Assembly (NCBI GenBank): GCA_025355745.1
Contig: JANXZA010000264.1
Coordinates: forward strand, 1-33,667
Origin: Rhizobacter sp.
Lineage (GTDB): Bacteria; Pseudomonadota; Gammaproteobacteria; Burkholderiales; Burkholderiaceae_C
Direction of reading: 5' to 3'
DNA length: 33,667 nucleotides
Both the position numbers and the translations under genes were made by a program. The notes under the pieces were generated by a model that was not told the origin of the DNA, made no database searches, and saw nothing but the letters and a program-made list of their open reading frames with translations. Below are positions 17,002 through 25,219 of the stretch, piece after piece (positions within the stretch are counted from its first letter, which is position 1; each line of letters begins with the position of its first letter).

Positions 17002-17403
17002 TCACTTCATCGTGTGGGTGGTTCCCACCGAGCCGATCGCAAAGCGTTTCGCCGCCAGTTGCGCTCTCGACGTGATCCCTTTGTCGATGAGCAAGGTTTC
17101 AGCCGCGTTCAGCCACTGCGCGTAGTAGCTTGGCGCAGTGCCGCCAGCAGCTTCGACCGCCGTCGCGGCGGCGACTTCCTTCGAAAAGCAATCGACCCAG
17201 TCGGACCAGCTGAAATGCCCGGCCTGCGCCATCTCGACAATGATCGCGAAGGCTTTCGCCTCCCAGGGCGCGGCGAACTTGCGTGCCGCGTCGACGCCGA
17301 TCGGCAGCGACTTGGCGAGCAGCGCCGACGCGTCCGAAGCGCAACTCCCTCCCCCTCTCCAGCTTGCGGGAGAGGGTTGGGGCGAGGGTTGCGCCAGAGT
17401 CAA
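17002..17403 (-). CDS. Nitrile hydratase accessory (activator) protein
   Basis: The conserved part (from about residue 40: KFAAPWEAKAFAIIVEMAQA, then GHFSWSDWVDCFSKEVAAA and SYYAQWLNAAETLLIDKG) is the nitrile hydratase accessory-protein family, itself related to the N-terminal half of the beta subunit. These small activators help insert cobalt and mature the alpha-subunit claw. The 5' end is odd. No ATG or GTG exists in frame before the conserved part. The best start is a TTG at 17403 that overlaps the stop of the preceding gene (TTGA). The first ~25 codons then run through a GC-rich inverted repeat and add a PSPQPSPASWRGGGS-like tail. The element appears to have been inserted at the original start, so expression may be weak. 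Confidence 0.8.
   Translation of the reverse strand: MTLAQPSPQPSPASWRGGGSCASDASALLAKSLPIGVDAARKFAAPWEAKAFAIIVEMAQAGHFSWSDWVDCFSKEVAAATAVEAAGGTAPSYYAQWLNAAETLLIDKGITSRAQLAAKRFAIGSVGTTHTMK
17341..17392. repeat. REP-like inverted repeat inside the accessory gene 5' end
   Basis: Inner arms CCCTCTCC (17353-17360) and GGAGAGGG (17369-17376) sit within outer complementary segments GCAAC...GTTGC. The wording (GAGAGGGTTGGGGCGAGGG) is that of a dispersed bacterial repeat family and resembles the elements at 12013 and 29707. It lies between the split beta-subunit gene and the conserved part of the accessory gene. Confidence 0.65.
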
Positions 17404-17747
17404 CCGAGATCCATGTAGTCGTCGAACACATCGACCCGCAAGGTGTCGCGCTCGGCCGCCGTCGGCCCCCACAGTTCGCGGGCAGTGAAGCGCACGCTGT
17501 AGCAGTGCTGGGCCTTGTCGCCCAGGCCGTGCGCATGGGTGTCGGGGAAGGCGAACACGCCATAGTCCTTCTCGACCGTGCCGAGCTTGCCGCGCAGATA
17601 GCCGGGCAGCCGGGTGTGGGTGGTCGGGTTGTGGTTGCGGATGCGCACCGTGTTGCCGGCGGCAAAGCGCGCCGCCGCACCTTCGGCAACCCGCGCCGAG
17701 GCGCCGCCGGCCAGCAGGCCGGGCACGATTTCGGGAGTGAGCAGCAT
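17400..17747 (-). CDS. Nitrile hydratase beta subunit, C-terminal half as a separate gene
   Basis: A 115-residue protein equal to the SH3-like C-terminal domain of the nitrile hydratase beta subunit: RFAAGNTVRIRNHNPTTHTR, LPGYLRGKLGTVEKDYGV, FAFPDTHAHGLGDKAQHCYS and VRFTARELWG. The conserved active-site arginine region (TRLPGYLRG) is kept. It begins with ATG at 17747, overlapping the stop of the preceding gene by one base (TGATG), and GGAGGT stands 5 nt before it. A good ribosome-binding site at exactly the domain boundary points to a real gene fission, not a sequencing error. Split subunits of this kind are known in thiocyanate hydrolase and toyocamycin nitrile hydratase (ToyJKL). Confidence 0.88.
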   Translation of the reverse strand: MLLTPEIVPGLLAGGASARVAEGAAARFAAGNTVRIRNHNPTTHTRLPGYLRGKLGTVEKDYGVFAFPDTHAHGLGDKAQHCYSVRFTARELWGPTAAERDTLRVDVFDDYMDLG

Positions 17748-18058
17748 CAGTGACCTCCGTTCTTCAGCAAGGCAACGCGCGCATCGAGCTCCTCGCGTGT
17801 CACGAAGCCGCGCTTCAGCAACGCCTCTTCGAACGCGAACATCCAGTGCTCGTAGTACGACGATTCAAGGTAGTGCGCCGGCTCGATCTTCTCGATCGCG
17901 TGGCGGAACTCGTCCACCGTGTAGCCGGCGAACACGAAGGTCGAGGCGAACAGCGCAAACGCCCTGCCCTCCCACGCCTCGTGGAAGACCGGCTCGTTCG
18001 CTTCCGACCGAACCGGCCCGAGGCCATGCATGCCGCCGATGTCATGGATTCCGTTCAT
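17747..18058 (-). CDS. Nitrile hydratase beta subunit, N-terminal half as a separate gene
   Basis: A 103-residue protein that matches the helical N-terminal domain of the beta subunit: it starts MNGIHDIGGMHGLGPV, continues with EPVFHEAWEGRAFAL and keeps Arg52 in DEFRHAIE, the residue that in known enzymes contacts the oxidised alpha-subunit cysteines. ESSYYEHWMFAFEEALLKRG is the typical closing helix pair. It ends in KNGGH-stop; those last codons supply the Shine-Dalgarno for the next gene. Together the two halves make 218 residues, the length of an ordinary beta subunit. It follows the alpha gene by 16 nt, with AAGGA upstream of its ATG. Confidence 0.9.
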   Translation of the reverse strand: MNGIHDIGGMHGLGPVRSEANEPVFHEAWEGRAFALFASTFVFAGYTVDEFRHAIEKIEPAHYLESSYYEHWMFAFEEALLKRGFVTREELDARVALLKNGGH

Positions 18059-18074
18059 GAGGTCGTCCTTCGCG

Positions 18075-18686
18075 TCAGGCTTTGGGGGCAGAGGCGGCGA
18101 CCTTGGTGACGCCGATCATCGAATCGCGCGTCACAAGATCGGCGAGCTGCGCTTCGGTCAGGTGCTCGGTGCCCGGCGGGCGCTCGGGCAGCACCAGGTA
18201 GCGCAACTCGGCGGTCGTGTCCCAGGTGCGCACCTCGACGGTGTCGGGCAGCTCGGTGCCGAACTCCTTCAGCACCCCGCGCGGGTCGCTCACCGCACGC
18301 GCCCGATAAGGCGCGGACTTGTACCAGATGGGCGGCAGGCCGAGCGTCGGCCACGGGTAGCAGGAACACAGCGTGCACACGACGACGTTGTGGACCGCCG
18401 GCGTGTTCTCGACCACCACCATGTCTTCGCCCTGCAGGCCGGAGAAGCCGAACTCCTTGATCGCGGCGGTAGCGTCGGTGAGCAGGCGCTGCCGGTAGGC
18501 CGGATCGACCCAGGCGCGTGCCACCACCTTCGCGCCGTTGCGCGGACCGATCTTGGTTTCGTAGGTGTCGACCAGCGCGTCGAGCGCCTTCGGATCGATC
18601 AGGCCCTTCTCGGTGAGAATGGATTCGAGCGCGCGAACCCGGATCGCCTGATCCGATTCCGTGCCGGCGGTGTGAGGTTTTTGCAT
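18075..18686 (-). CDS. nthA: Nitrile hydratase alpha subunit, cobalt type
   Basis: A 203-residue alpha subunit of nitrile hydratase, which hydrates nitriles to amides. The metal claw VCTLCSCY (Cys104, Cys107, Cys109, Ser108) is complete. Thr at position 105 of the motif, in place of Ser, is the mark of the cobalt type. Cys107 and Cys109 would be oxidised to sulfinate and sulfenate. The conserved [20 protein letters not shown] and [13 protein letters not shown] follow. ATG at 18686 with AGGAG 6 nt upstream. It leads the operon alpha, beta-N, beta-C, accessory, CobW. Because the beta subunit is split, thiocyanate hydrolase is an alternative activity. The nearby amidases favour nitrile hydration. 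Confidence 0.93.
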   Translation of the reverse strand: MQKPHTAGTESDQAIRVRALESILTEKGLIDPKALDALVDTYETKIGPRNGAKVVARAWVDPAYRQRLLTDATAAIKEFGFSGLQGEDMVVVENTPAVHNVVVCTLCSCYPWPTLGLPPIWYKSAPYRARAVSDPRGVLKEFGTELPDTVEVRTWDTTAELRYLVLPERPPGTEHLTEAQLADLVTRDSMIGVTKVAASAPKA

Positions 18687-18737
18687 GACAGCTCCTGGAT
18701 CGCATGCGGCAAAGAAGGCCACGCCTGCGGCAGCTGT

Positions 18738-18766
18738 ATTTAACTTGGAAAGTATCTGCAAGTCAA
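18738..18766 (-). promoter_or_regulatory. Nitrile hydratase promoter with motif in the spacer
   Basis: On the minus strand TTGACT (18766-18761) and TTAAAT (18743-18738) are separated by 17 nt, and the spacer carries ATACTTTCCAAG. A protein bound there would cover the space between -35 and -10. The sequence from the spacer into -10 is almost identical to AATATTTTCCAAGTTAA upstream of amiC (31300-31316, plus strand). Confidence 0.6.
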
Positions 18767-18815
18767 ACGATTGCGACCCTGCCACGGAATGTCGGCCACA
18801 CGCGGTGCGGCCCGG

Positions 18816-19334
18816 TCAGTTCCGGGCGGACGCGGCCTTGCCGGCGTCGGCGCCGCAATCGGCGCAGGTGCCCTGGACACGAAACACGGTCTGCGTGCTC
18901 TCCAGGCCCTGCTTCTCAAGCTGGCGCCGCAGATGGCTGAGCAACTGCGGCAGCGCCGGATCTGCGGGCAGCGCCATCACCCGGTGGCAGGTCGTGCACT
19001 CAAAGTAGCTGTCGGCACGCGCCTGCACCGCGACGTAGCGCCCTGCACGCTCGCTGCTTTCGATGCGCTGCGCCAGGCCGGTGGCGACCAGCCGATCAAG
19101 CACGCGGTACAAGGTGACACGATCGATGGGTGCGGTGCGTGTTTCGAGTTCGTCGTGCGACAACGGCAGCGCGGCGGCTTCGAGCGCTTTCAGCACCGCG
19201 ATCGCGGCGCGCGTGCCACGCAGACCGTTGGCGCGCAGGTACTCGGCCCAGTCCGCGTCGCTGGCGTGGCCAGTTTCGGTGGCAAGGCAATTCGGTTGGC
19301 GTGGCATCGGTAGCGGAAAGGGAATTGGAATCAT
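18816..19334 (-). CDS. Fur-family metalloregulator
   Basis: A 172-residue Fur superfamily regulator: an N-terminal winged helix (LRANGLRGTRAAIAVLKALE, DRVTLYRVLDRLVATG) and a metal-binding dimer domain with ECTTC (Cys113, Cys116) and CADC (Cys157, Cys160), the two pairs of a structural zinc site. Subtype (Fur, Zur, Nur or a cobalt sensor) cannot be assigned from sequence alone, although the ending recalls Zur/Mur-type proteins. It lies between the uptake operon and the nitrile hydratase genes. A fitting 27-bp inverted repeat covers the promoter of the uptake operon (24604-24630). A start at the internal Met11 (MPRQPN) is also possible. The 192 nt downstream to the permease stop hold no gene I can see. 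Confidence 0.85.
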   Translation of the reverse strand: MIPIPFPLPMPRQPNCLATETGHASDADWAEYLRANGLRGTRAAIAVLKALEAAALPLSHDELETRTAPIDRVTLYRVLDRLVATGLAQRIESSERAGRYVAVQARADSYFECTTCHRVMALPADPALPQLLSHLRRQLEKQGLESTQTVFRVQGTCADCGADAGKAASARN

Positions 19335-19526
19335 TGTGGCGCCGTATGTTGGCGCGATCGGGATGAAGGCGACAGATGCCGCATGCCGTTCCGAACATGC
19401 TGACGGCCGACAAGCATCGGCGACAGCCTGCGATGCGTCACGCGCGGCACCTCGCGCGCCGAATACGACGCCGGCGCGCGCCGCGTCCGGCGGCGCGGCG
19501 CCGTAGCGGGGCGACTGACGATCGCG

Positions 19527-20555
19527 TCAGGCTCCATCGCGCGCCGGCTGCCGCCACAACATGCCGATCACGAAGATTGCGCCGATGCTCGCGGTGACGA
19601 TGCCCACCGGCAGCTCTTGCGGTGCCAGCAGCGTGCGGCATGCAATGTCGCTGGCCACCAGCAGCAGCGCGCCGAGCAGGGCCGAAAACAGCATGACGCC
19701 ACCGTGCAGCGAGCCGGTCATCGAACGTGCCAGATGCGGCACCATCAGGCCGACGAAACCGATGACGCCGGCCAGCGCGACGAAGCTGGCGGTGGCGAAC
19801 GCGCAGGTGACGAACACTTCATTGCGCACGCGTCGCGGGTCGATGCCCAGGCTGTGCGCGGTGTCGTCGCCGGCCAGCAGCGCGTCAAGCGCGTGCCGGC
19901 GTGCGCCACCGTAGGCGATCAATGCCGCCAGCCCCGCGAAAGCAATCGGCAGGTTGTCCCAGCGCGCCAGGCCGAGCCCGCCGAGCGACCAGAACAGCAC
20001 CGAGTGCGCGGCGCGCTGGTCGCCGGCGAAGACCAGGAAGTGGGTCAGTGCCGAGAACAGGAACGACACCGCCAACCCGGCCAGCACCATGTGCTCGGGC
20101 CCGGCAGCGCGGGCGCGGGCCACGAGGACCAGCACGCTGGCCGCAGCCAGCATACCGCCCGCAAACGCGGCGCCGGGCAAGGTCCAGCGCCCCAACAGAT
20201 CACCGATGACGACGATGACCGCCACCGCGCCGGCCGCCGCGCCGGACGACAGGCCGAACAGGAACGGATCGGCAAGGTCGTTGCGGGTCACCGTCTGCAA
20301 CAGCACGCCCACCAGGGCCAGACCGGCGCCCACCAGCAACGCCAGCAGCGCACGCGGCAGCCTGAGGTCGAGCACGATGCTTTGCACCGCCAGCGAGGGT
20401 GCCCGTGGGGTCGGCACGCCCAACCCGACCCGGATCGACGCCCAGACGTCGCGCGGGGCAATCTCGACACTGCCCAGGGCCACCGAGACGAGCGCGAGGC
20501 CGGCGAGCAGCAGGGCCAGCGCGAACGCCCACAGCGCCGTGGTGCGGCGGCTCAT
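19527..20555 (-). CDS. FecCD/BtuC-type ABC transporter permease
   Basis: A 342-residue inner-membrane permease of the FecCD (BtuC/FhuB) family with about ten membrane spans. Typical motifs: LRLPRALLALLVGAGLALVG near residue 50, LADPFLFGLSSGAAAGA and the late VGLMVPHLARSMTG coupling region. It imports iron-siderophore, haem, cobalamin or related complexes with the binding protein and ATPase encoded just upstream. Its ATG overlaps the binding-protein stop codon by 4 nt (ATGA). It is the last gene of the TonB-ABC operon. Confidence 0.92.
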   Translation of the reverse strand: MSRRTTALWAFALALLLAGLALVSVALGSVEIAPRDVWASIRVGLGVPTPRAPSLAVQSIVLDLRLPRALLALLVGAGLALVGVLLQTVTRNDLADPFLFGLSSGAAAGAVAVIVVIGDLLGRWTLPGAAFAGGMLAAASVLVLVARARAAGPEHMVLAGLAVSFLFSALTHFLVFAGDQRAAHSVLFWSLGGLGLARWDNLPIAFAGLAALIAYGGARRHALDALLAGDDTAHSLGIDPRRVRNEVFVTCAFATASFVALAGVIGFVGLMVPHLARSMTGSLHGGVMLFSALLGALLLVASDIACRTLLAPQELPVGIVTASIGAIFVIGMLWRQPARDGA

Positions 20556-21549
20556 CGGGCCAGCACCCGCTGCGCATCCCGCAAGGCCGCCGCCAGCTTC
20601 TCGATCGCGCCGATGTTGGCTGGCCCGGGGGTCAGCTCGGCATAGCGCAGCGCAATGAAGCGCCGCTGGCGGACCGCATCGGTGTTGCGCATCGCCGGGT
20701 GTGCCTGCAAGACGCGCAGCAGCCGCTCGGGGCCGCTGCCGTCCTGGTAGTCGAGCAGGATCAGGAACTGCGGGTTGCGCGCCGCCACCGTCTCCCACGC
20801 CGCGTGCGCCCAACTGGTGTCCAGGTCGGCCATCACATTGCGGCCCCCGGCAGCTTCGATCATGGCGTGGGCGATCGCGTGGCGGCCGGCAGTGAAGGGC
20901 TTGTCTTCACCCGAGTCGTAGAGGAACACGCGCACGCTTTCGGCCGGTGTGGGTGGCGCAGACAAGGCGGCCAGACGCGCCTTCCACTGCGCCACCAGCG
21001 CGGCTGCCTGGGGCTGCCGGTCGAAGATCGCGCCGAGCTTGAGCATGTCGTCGTACAGCAGGTTCATCGATGCGGGTGGCCGCGGTTTGCCCAAGTGCAC
21101 ACAGCTCTCGCTTAGCACCAGCGTGCGGATGCCGTGGCGGGCCAGCGTCGCCGGGGTGACTTCGCCGCCAGGGTTCATGCCGTAGTACCAGCCGGCGAAG
21201 AAGAAGTCGGGCGCCACCGCCAGCAAGGTCTCCATTGACGGTTGCTTGGCCGCCAGCTCGGGCACCTTGCCGAGCGCGGCTTTGAACTCGGGGCCGGTCT
21301 TGTACCAGCCGCTGATGCCGGTCACGCCGACCAGGTGTTCTCGCAGGCCGAGCGCGAGCACCATCTCGATCATGTTCAGGTCGTGCACCACCGCGCGCCG
21401 CGGCGGCGCGGTGAAGGTCAGCGCTTCACCGCAACTGTCCACGGTGACCGGGAAGGCCATGACCGACACCGAACCGGCGGCGAACCACGCGGCGAACCCA
21501 ACCACGAACCGAGCGGCTGATCGGGCAAACCAGGGCGCCGCGCGCCGCG

Positions 21550-21553
<4 letters not shown>
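20552..21553 (-). CDS. ABC transporter substrate-binding protein (BtuF/FepB class)
   Basis: A 333-residue periplasmic binding protein of the helical-backbone type (TroA/BtuF superfamily). It has a signal peptide (VVGFAAWFAAGSVSVMA) and a core beginning PRRAVVHDLNMIEMVLALGL. Other segments are GWYKTGPEFKAALGKVPE and AHAMIEAAGGRNVMADLD, typical of iron-complex or cobalamin binders. The ligand is not readable from sequence. Genes on both sides overlap by 4 nt, so ATPase, binding protein and permease are made from one message behind the TonB receptor. Confidence 0.9.
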
Positions 21554-22344
<791 letters not shown>

Positions 22345-22361
22345 TGCGGGATGGCCCAGGT

Positions 22362-24593
22362 TCAGAACACGACGCTCAACGCCAGCTCGACGCTGCGTGG
22401 CGCGCCGAGCAAGATTTGATCCGGGTAGAAGGGGTCGCCCCAAGCCGCATAGGCACGGTCGGTGAGGTTGCGCACGCGCAGCGTCAGCCGCGTCGAAGGC
22501 AGCGGCTCAAGGGTGGCCTGCGCATCGACCACGGTGTAGCCGAGCAGCCGAACGGTGTTGGCGTCGCTGTGGAACCGATCGCCGACGTGGCGCACCGAGG
22601 CACCTACCTCCAGCGGCCAGGCGGCCGCAAGGCGGTAGCCGACGCCGGCGTTGGCAATCAGCTTCGGCACATTGGGCGGCGTGTTGCCACTGAAAGAGCC
22701 GCCGTCGAACTCGTAGCCGCTGTAGCGCGCCCGCGTGTAGGCCAGATTGGCCCAGAGCTGCCACGCGGTCGCGGGACGCAAACTGACGGCCCATTCCGCA
22801 CCGCGTGAGGCCAGGGTACCGGCAAGGTTCAACGCACGGCCACCTTGAGCGGCATAGACATTGCGCCGCTCGATGTCGTAAAGGGCGAAAGTGGAATGGC
22901 CCAGACCGCTCCAGAAATCGGCCTTCAATCCGACCTCGAAGCTGCGCGCGCGCGACAGCTCCAGCGGCTGCTGGCCGCTGAGCAGGAACAGGTCGCCGGT
23001 GGCGGCGTCGGCAGCGGTGGCGTACTGGCCATAGGCGGTGAGGCCCGGCAGAACCCGCCAGGTGAGGCCCAGGCGTCCGGTGGTCGGCCGGAAGGTTTTG
23101 GAGAACGGAAACCCGGGACGCGGCGTTCCGTCGGCGTTGGAAGAACCCCGGTCAAGCGCAATCGATTCGTGGCGCAAACCGGCGATCAGCGCCAGGTCGG
23201 CGTCGATGCGCAAGCGGTTCTCCAGGGCGATAGCGGTGTTGCGGATCTTCGATGTCTGCGCACGCGTGGTCAGCAAGCCGTAGTAGCCGCGCTCGGGATT
23301 CACCACGCTCACCGAATCACCCGGAAAGTTGGCTGCGCCCGGGCGGACGAAGTCGAGGTCGCTCCATTCAAGCGCGACAACGAGCCGGTTGGACAGCCCG
23401 ACGAACGTCGTGTCCCACTGCAGTTCGCTTTTCAGGCCGACGAGCTTCTGGTCGTGCGCGACGAAGAAGCGCTCGCGGTCGATCAGCCCCGTGGTGGCAT
23501 TGAACGCCGTCACCTCGTTGTTGAACCATTCGCGATCGGCGGCGTATCGGTAGATCTGCCCGCGCGCGGTCACGGCATCACTGGCGCGCCACTCGATGCC
23601 GCTGCGCAGCCAGGTTTCATCAGCCCGGGTGCGGCTGTCGAGCACGTTGTAGTTGGTGCGCAAGGTGCGCTTGTCGAGCGTCACCGGGCCGAGATCGGTG
23701 CCGTTGAAGTTGGAGACGAAGCTGCCGTCGACCAGGCCGTTGCTGGCGTCGGCACCGGCGCTGGCGCGCGACACCAGTGGCGTGCCCCAGTAGGTGGCGG
23801 CCCGGTCGGCCTTGCGTTCGACCGCGCCCCACAGCCGCAACGCCGCCGACAAGCGCTGATCAAGCGCCGCCGAGAAGTGCCAGTTGCGGCTGGCGCTATC
23901 GTCGATGAACCCGCCGCTGCGGCTGACCCCGAGATCGACCCGGTAGTCGAGCCCGGTCAACCCGGTGCTGCCGCCCGAGCCCAGACCTGCCCGCACGGTG
24001 TCGAATGAACCCCCGGACAAGCGAGCCTCGTTGAGGATCGGGCCACTCTGGGGCATGCGCGTGACGAGATTCACCGCGCCTGCGATGGCACCTTCACCCG
24101 ACATCAGCGAGGCCGGGCCCTTCAGGAATTCAATTCGATCGAGGTTACCGCTGTCCATCACGCGCGAGGTCATGTTGGGTGGGCCGATCTTGATCCCGTT
24201 GTACAGCGTGTTGATCTGGCTGTTGGCGAACCCTCGCATTGAAAAGGCTGCCGGCTCGGCCGGGAAGTCGCCAGCCAGCACGCCCACCACGCCCTGCGCC
24301 GCCTCGGTCACGGTGCGCAGGCCACGTTGGCGCAACAGCGTCTGGTCGAGCACCTCGATCGACGCTGGGGTCTCGCGCAGGCTCAGCCCGAGGCGCGACG
24401 CCGATTCGCTGCCGCGCTCGAGATCGGCCGGCTTGTCGCGTTGTCCGACGACCTCGACGCTCGGCAGCGCCACGGTGGTCTGGGCCCGCAGTACGGACAC
24501 CGACCACAGGCCCGAGGTGAAAGCGAACGCGATTCCGAACGCGATCCGCAACGCCTTTCGGCGCGCGCTGGAAGTTGGTCGGAACCGGTTCAT
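22362..24593 (-). CDS. TonB-dependent siderophore-type receptor
   Basis: A 743-residue outer-membrane receptor of the FhuA/FpvA class. It has a signal peptide (AFAFTSGLWSVSVLRAQ) and a TonB-box-like start (SVEVVGQRDKP). The plug contains LRETPASIEVLDQTLL, FSMRGFANSQINTLYNGIKI and DRIEFLKGPASLMSGEGAIA, typical of ferric-siderophore receptors. The barrel ends in ELALSVVF. It heads an operon with ABC ATPase, binding protein and permease. Its promoter is covered by a Fur-type inverted repeat. Within a cobalt-demanding island a metallophore that brings in cobalt is possible, but iron or cobalamin fit the family as well. Confidence 0.9.
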   Translation of the reverse strand: MNRFRPTSSARRKALRIAFGIAFAFTSGLWSVSVLRAQTTVALPSVEVVGQRDKPADLERGSESASRLGLSLRETPASIEVLDQTLLRQRGLRTVTEAAQGVVGVLAGDFPAEPAAFSMRGFANSQINTLYNGIKIGPPNMTSRVMDSGNLDRIEFLKGPASLMSGEGAIAGAVNLVTRMPQSGPILNEARLSGGSFDTVRAGLGSGGSTGLTGLDYRVDLGVSRSGGFIDDSASRNWHFSAALDQRLSAALRLWGAVERKADRAATYWGTPLVSRASAGADASNGLVDGSFVSNFNGTDLGPVTLDKRTLRTNYNVLDSRTRADETWLRSGIEWRASDAVTARGQIYRYAADREWFNNEVTAFNATTGLIDRERFFVAHDQKLVGLKSELQWDTTFVGLSNRLVVALEWSDLDFVRPGAANFPGDSVSVVNPERGYYGLLTTRAQTSKIRNTAIALENRLRIDADLALIAGLRHESIALDRGSSNADGTPRPGFPFSKTFRPTTGRLGLTWRVLPGLTAYGQYATAADAATGDLFLLSGQQPLELSRARSFEVGLKADFWSGLGHSTFALYDIERRNVYAAQGGRALNLAGTLASRGAEWAVSLRPATAWQLWANLAYTRARYSGYEFDGGSFSGNTPPNVPKLIANAGVGYRLAAAWPLEVGASVRHVGDRFHSDANTVRLLGYTVVDAQATLEPLPSTRLTLRVRNLTDRAYAAWGDPFYPDQILLGAPRSVELALSVVF

Positions 24594-24603
24594 GTCACCC
24601 CTT

Positions 24604-24653
24604 CATTATTGCAATTGTGTTGCGATAATGTTCGCGTTGCCGGGGTGTATCAA
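24604..24653 (-). promoter_or_regulatory. Promoter of the uptake operon with Fur-family operator
   Basis: On the minus strand TTGATA (24653-24648) and CATTAT (24630-24625) are 17 nt apart. A 27-bp inverted repeat, 11-bp arms CATTATTGCAA/TTGCGATAATG with one mismatch and a 5-nt centre (24604-24630), overlaps the -10 box, the usual place for a repressor. Its core, TTGCAA-N5-TTGCGA, resembles the Nur box (TTGCAA-N5-TTGCAA) more than a classical Fur box. Confidence 0.6.
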
Positions 24654-24877
24654 GTGCGTTCGCGCAGTGTTTGCCGCGTGCGCGACGGCTCGCAGGCCAG
24701 TGCTTCGACAACGCGCCGATACCCTGCTGCGCCGCCATCGCCCGCACCGTGACAGGCGCACCGACCCGGTGTCATCCGCCACAGATCGGATCAATACAAT
24801 CACGCCCACTGCAGGGTGGTTGAAGCCTGCGATTCCTACTCGCAAGCGGGCACGCGAACCGCAGTCGGAGCACCGCC

Positions 24878-25219
24878 ATGAAAAAAGACAGCTTGATTAA
24901 CCTGTACTGGATCCTTGACGCTGTGCGCAAAGGTGGCACGCCGAACGCCCGCCACGTGGACGAATGTTTCATCACGATCCGCGACGAGCTGCTGCTGCCC
25001 GACACCGAAGACATCGTGGTCCACATCCGCGGCGTGCTGGAGCAATCGCAAGCGAATGCCGACGTGCTGTCGCAGGCGTTGATCGGCAGCTCCCGCAGGG
25101 TGCCACTCCCGGAGCAACGCCTGCGCGACATGATGGCCACCCTGCCCGGCACGACGCCGGCCGGGGTGGCGGTGGCCTTCGGCCGGCTGGTCGAGGCCGC
25201 GCACGGTGTTCAGGGTTGA
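24878..25219 (+). CDS. Small protein of unknown function next to Tub3
   Basis: I do not recognise this 113-residue soluble protein. It is mostly helical by eye (SLINLYWILDAVRKGG, EDIVVHIRGVLEQSQANADV, PEQRLRDMMATLPG). It has GGAG about 8 nt before the ATG at 24878. It is one of the few plus-strand genes of the island, and its stop codon abuts that of Tub3 exactly, tail to tail. The 247 nt upstream show no gene; the Fur-type operator lies at their far end. Position suggests a link with the tubulin module, but nothing in the sequence proves it. Confidence 0.65.
   Translation: MKKDSLINLYWILDAVRKGGTPNARHVDECFITIRDELLLPDTEDIVVHIRGVLEQSQANADVLSQALIGSSRRVPLPEQRLRDMMATLPGTTPAGVAVAFGRLVEAAHGVQG

Noticed and set aside
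17745-17749. The beta-subunit break as a sequencing frameshift
   Set aside because: The second half has its own ATG at the domain boundary and a strong GGAGGT at correct spacing, which an error would not create.
17002-18686. Thiocyanate hydrolase instead of nitrile hydratase
   Set aside because: The three-subunit layout fits both. Gene order, the two amidases and the NhlF-like permease fit nitrile hydratase better. Kept only as an alternative.
24654-24877. Possible cobalamin riboswitch near GCCCACTGCAGG upstream of the plus-strand small gene
   Set aside because: The B12-box consensus and the surrounding conserved stems are not recognisable, and it is on the strand opposite to the uptake operon.
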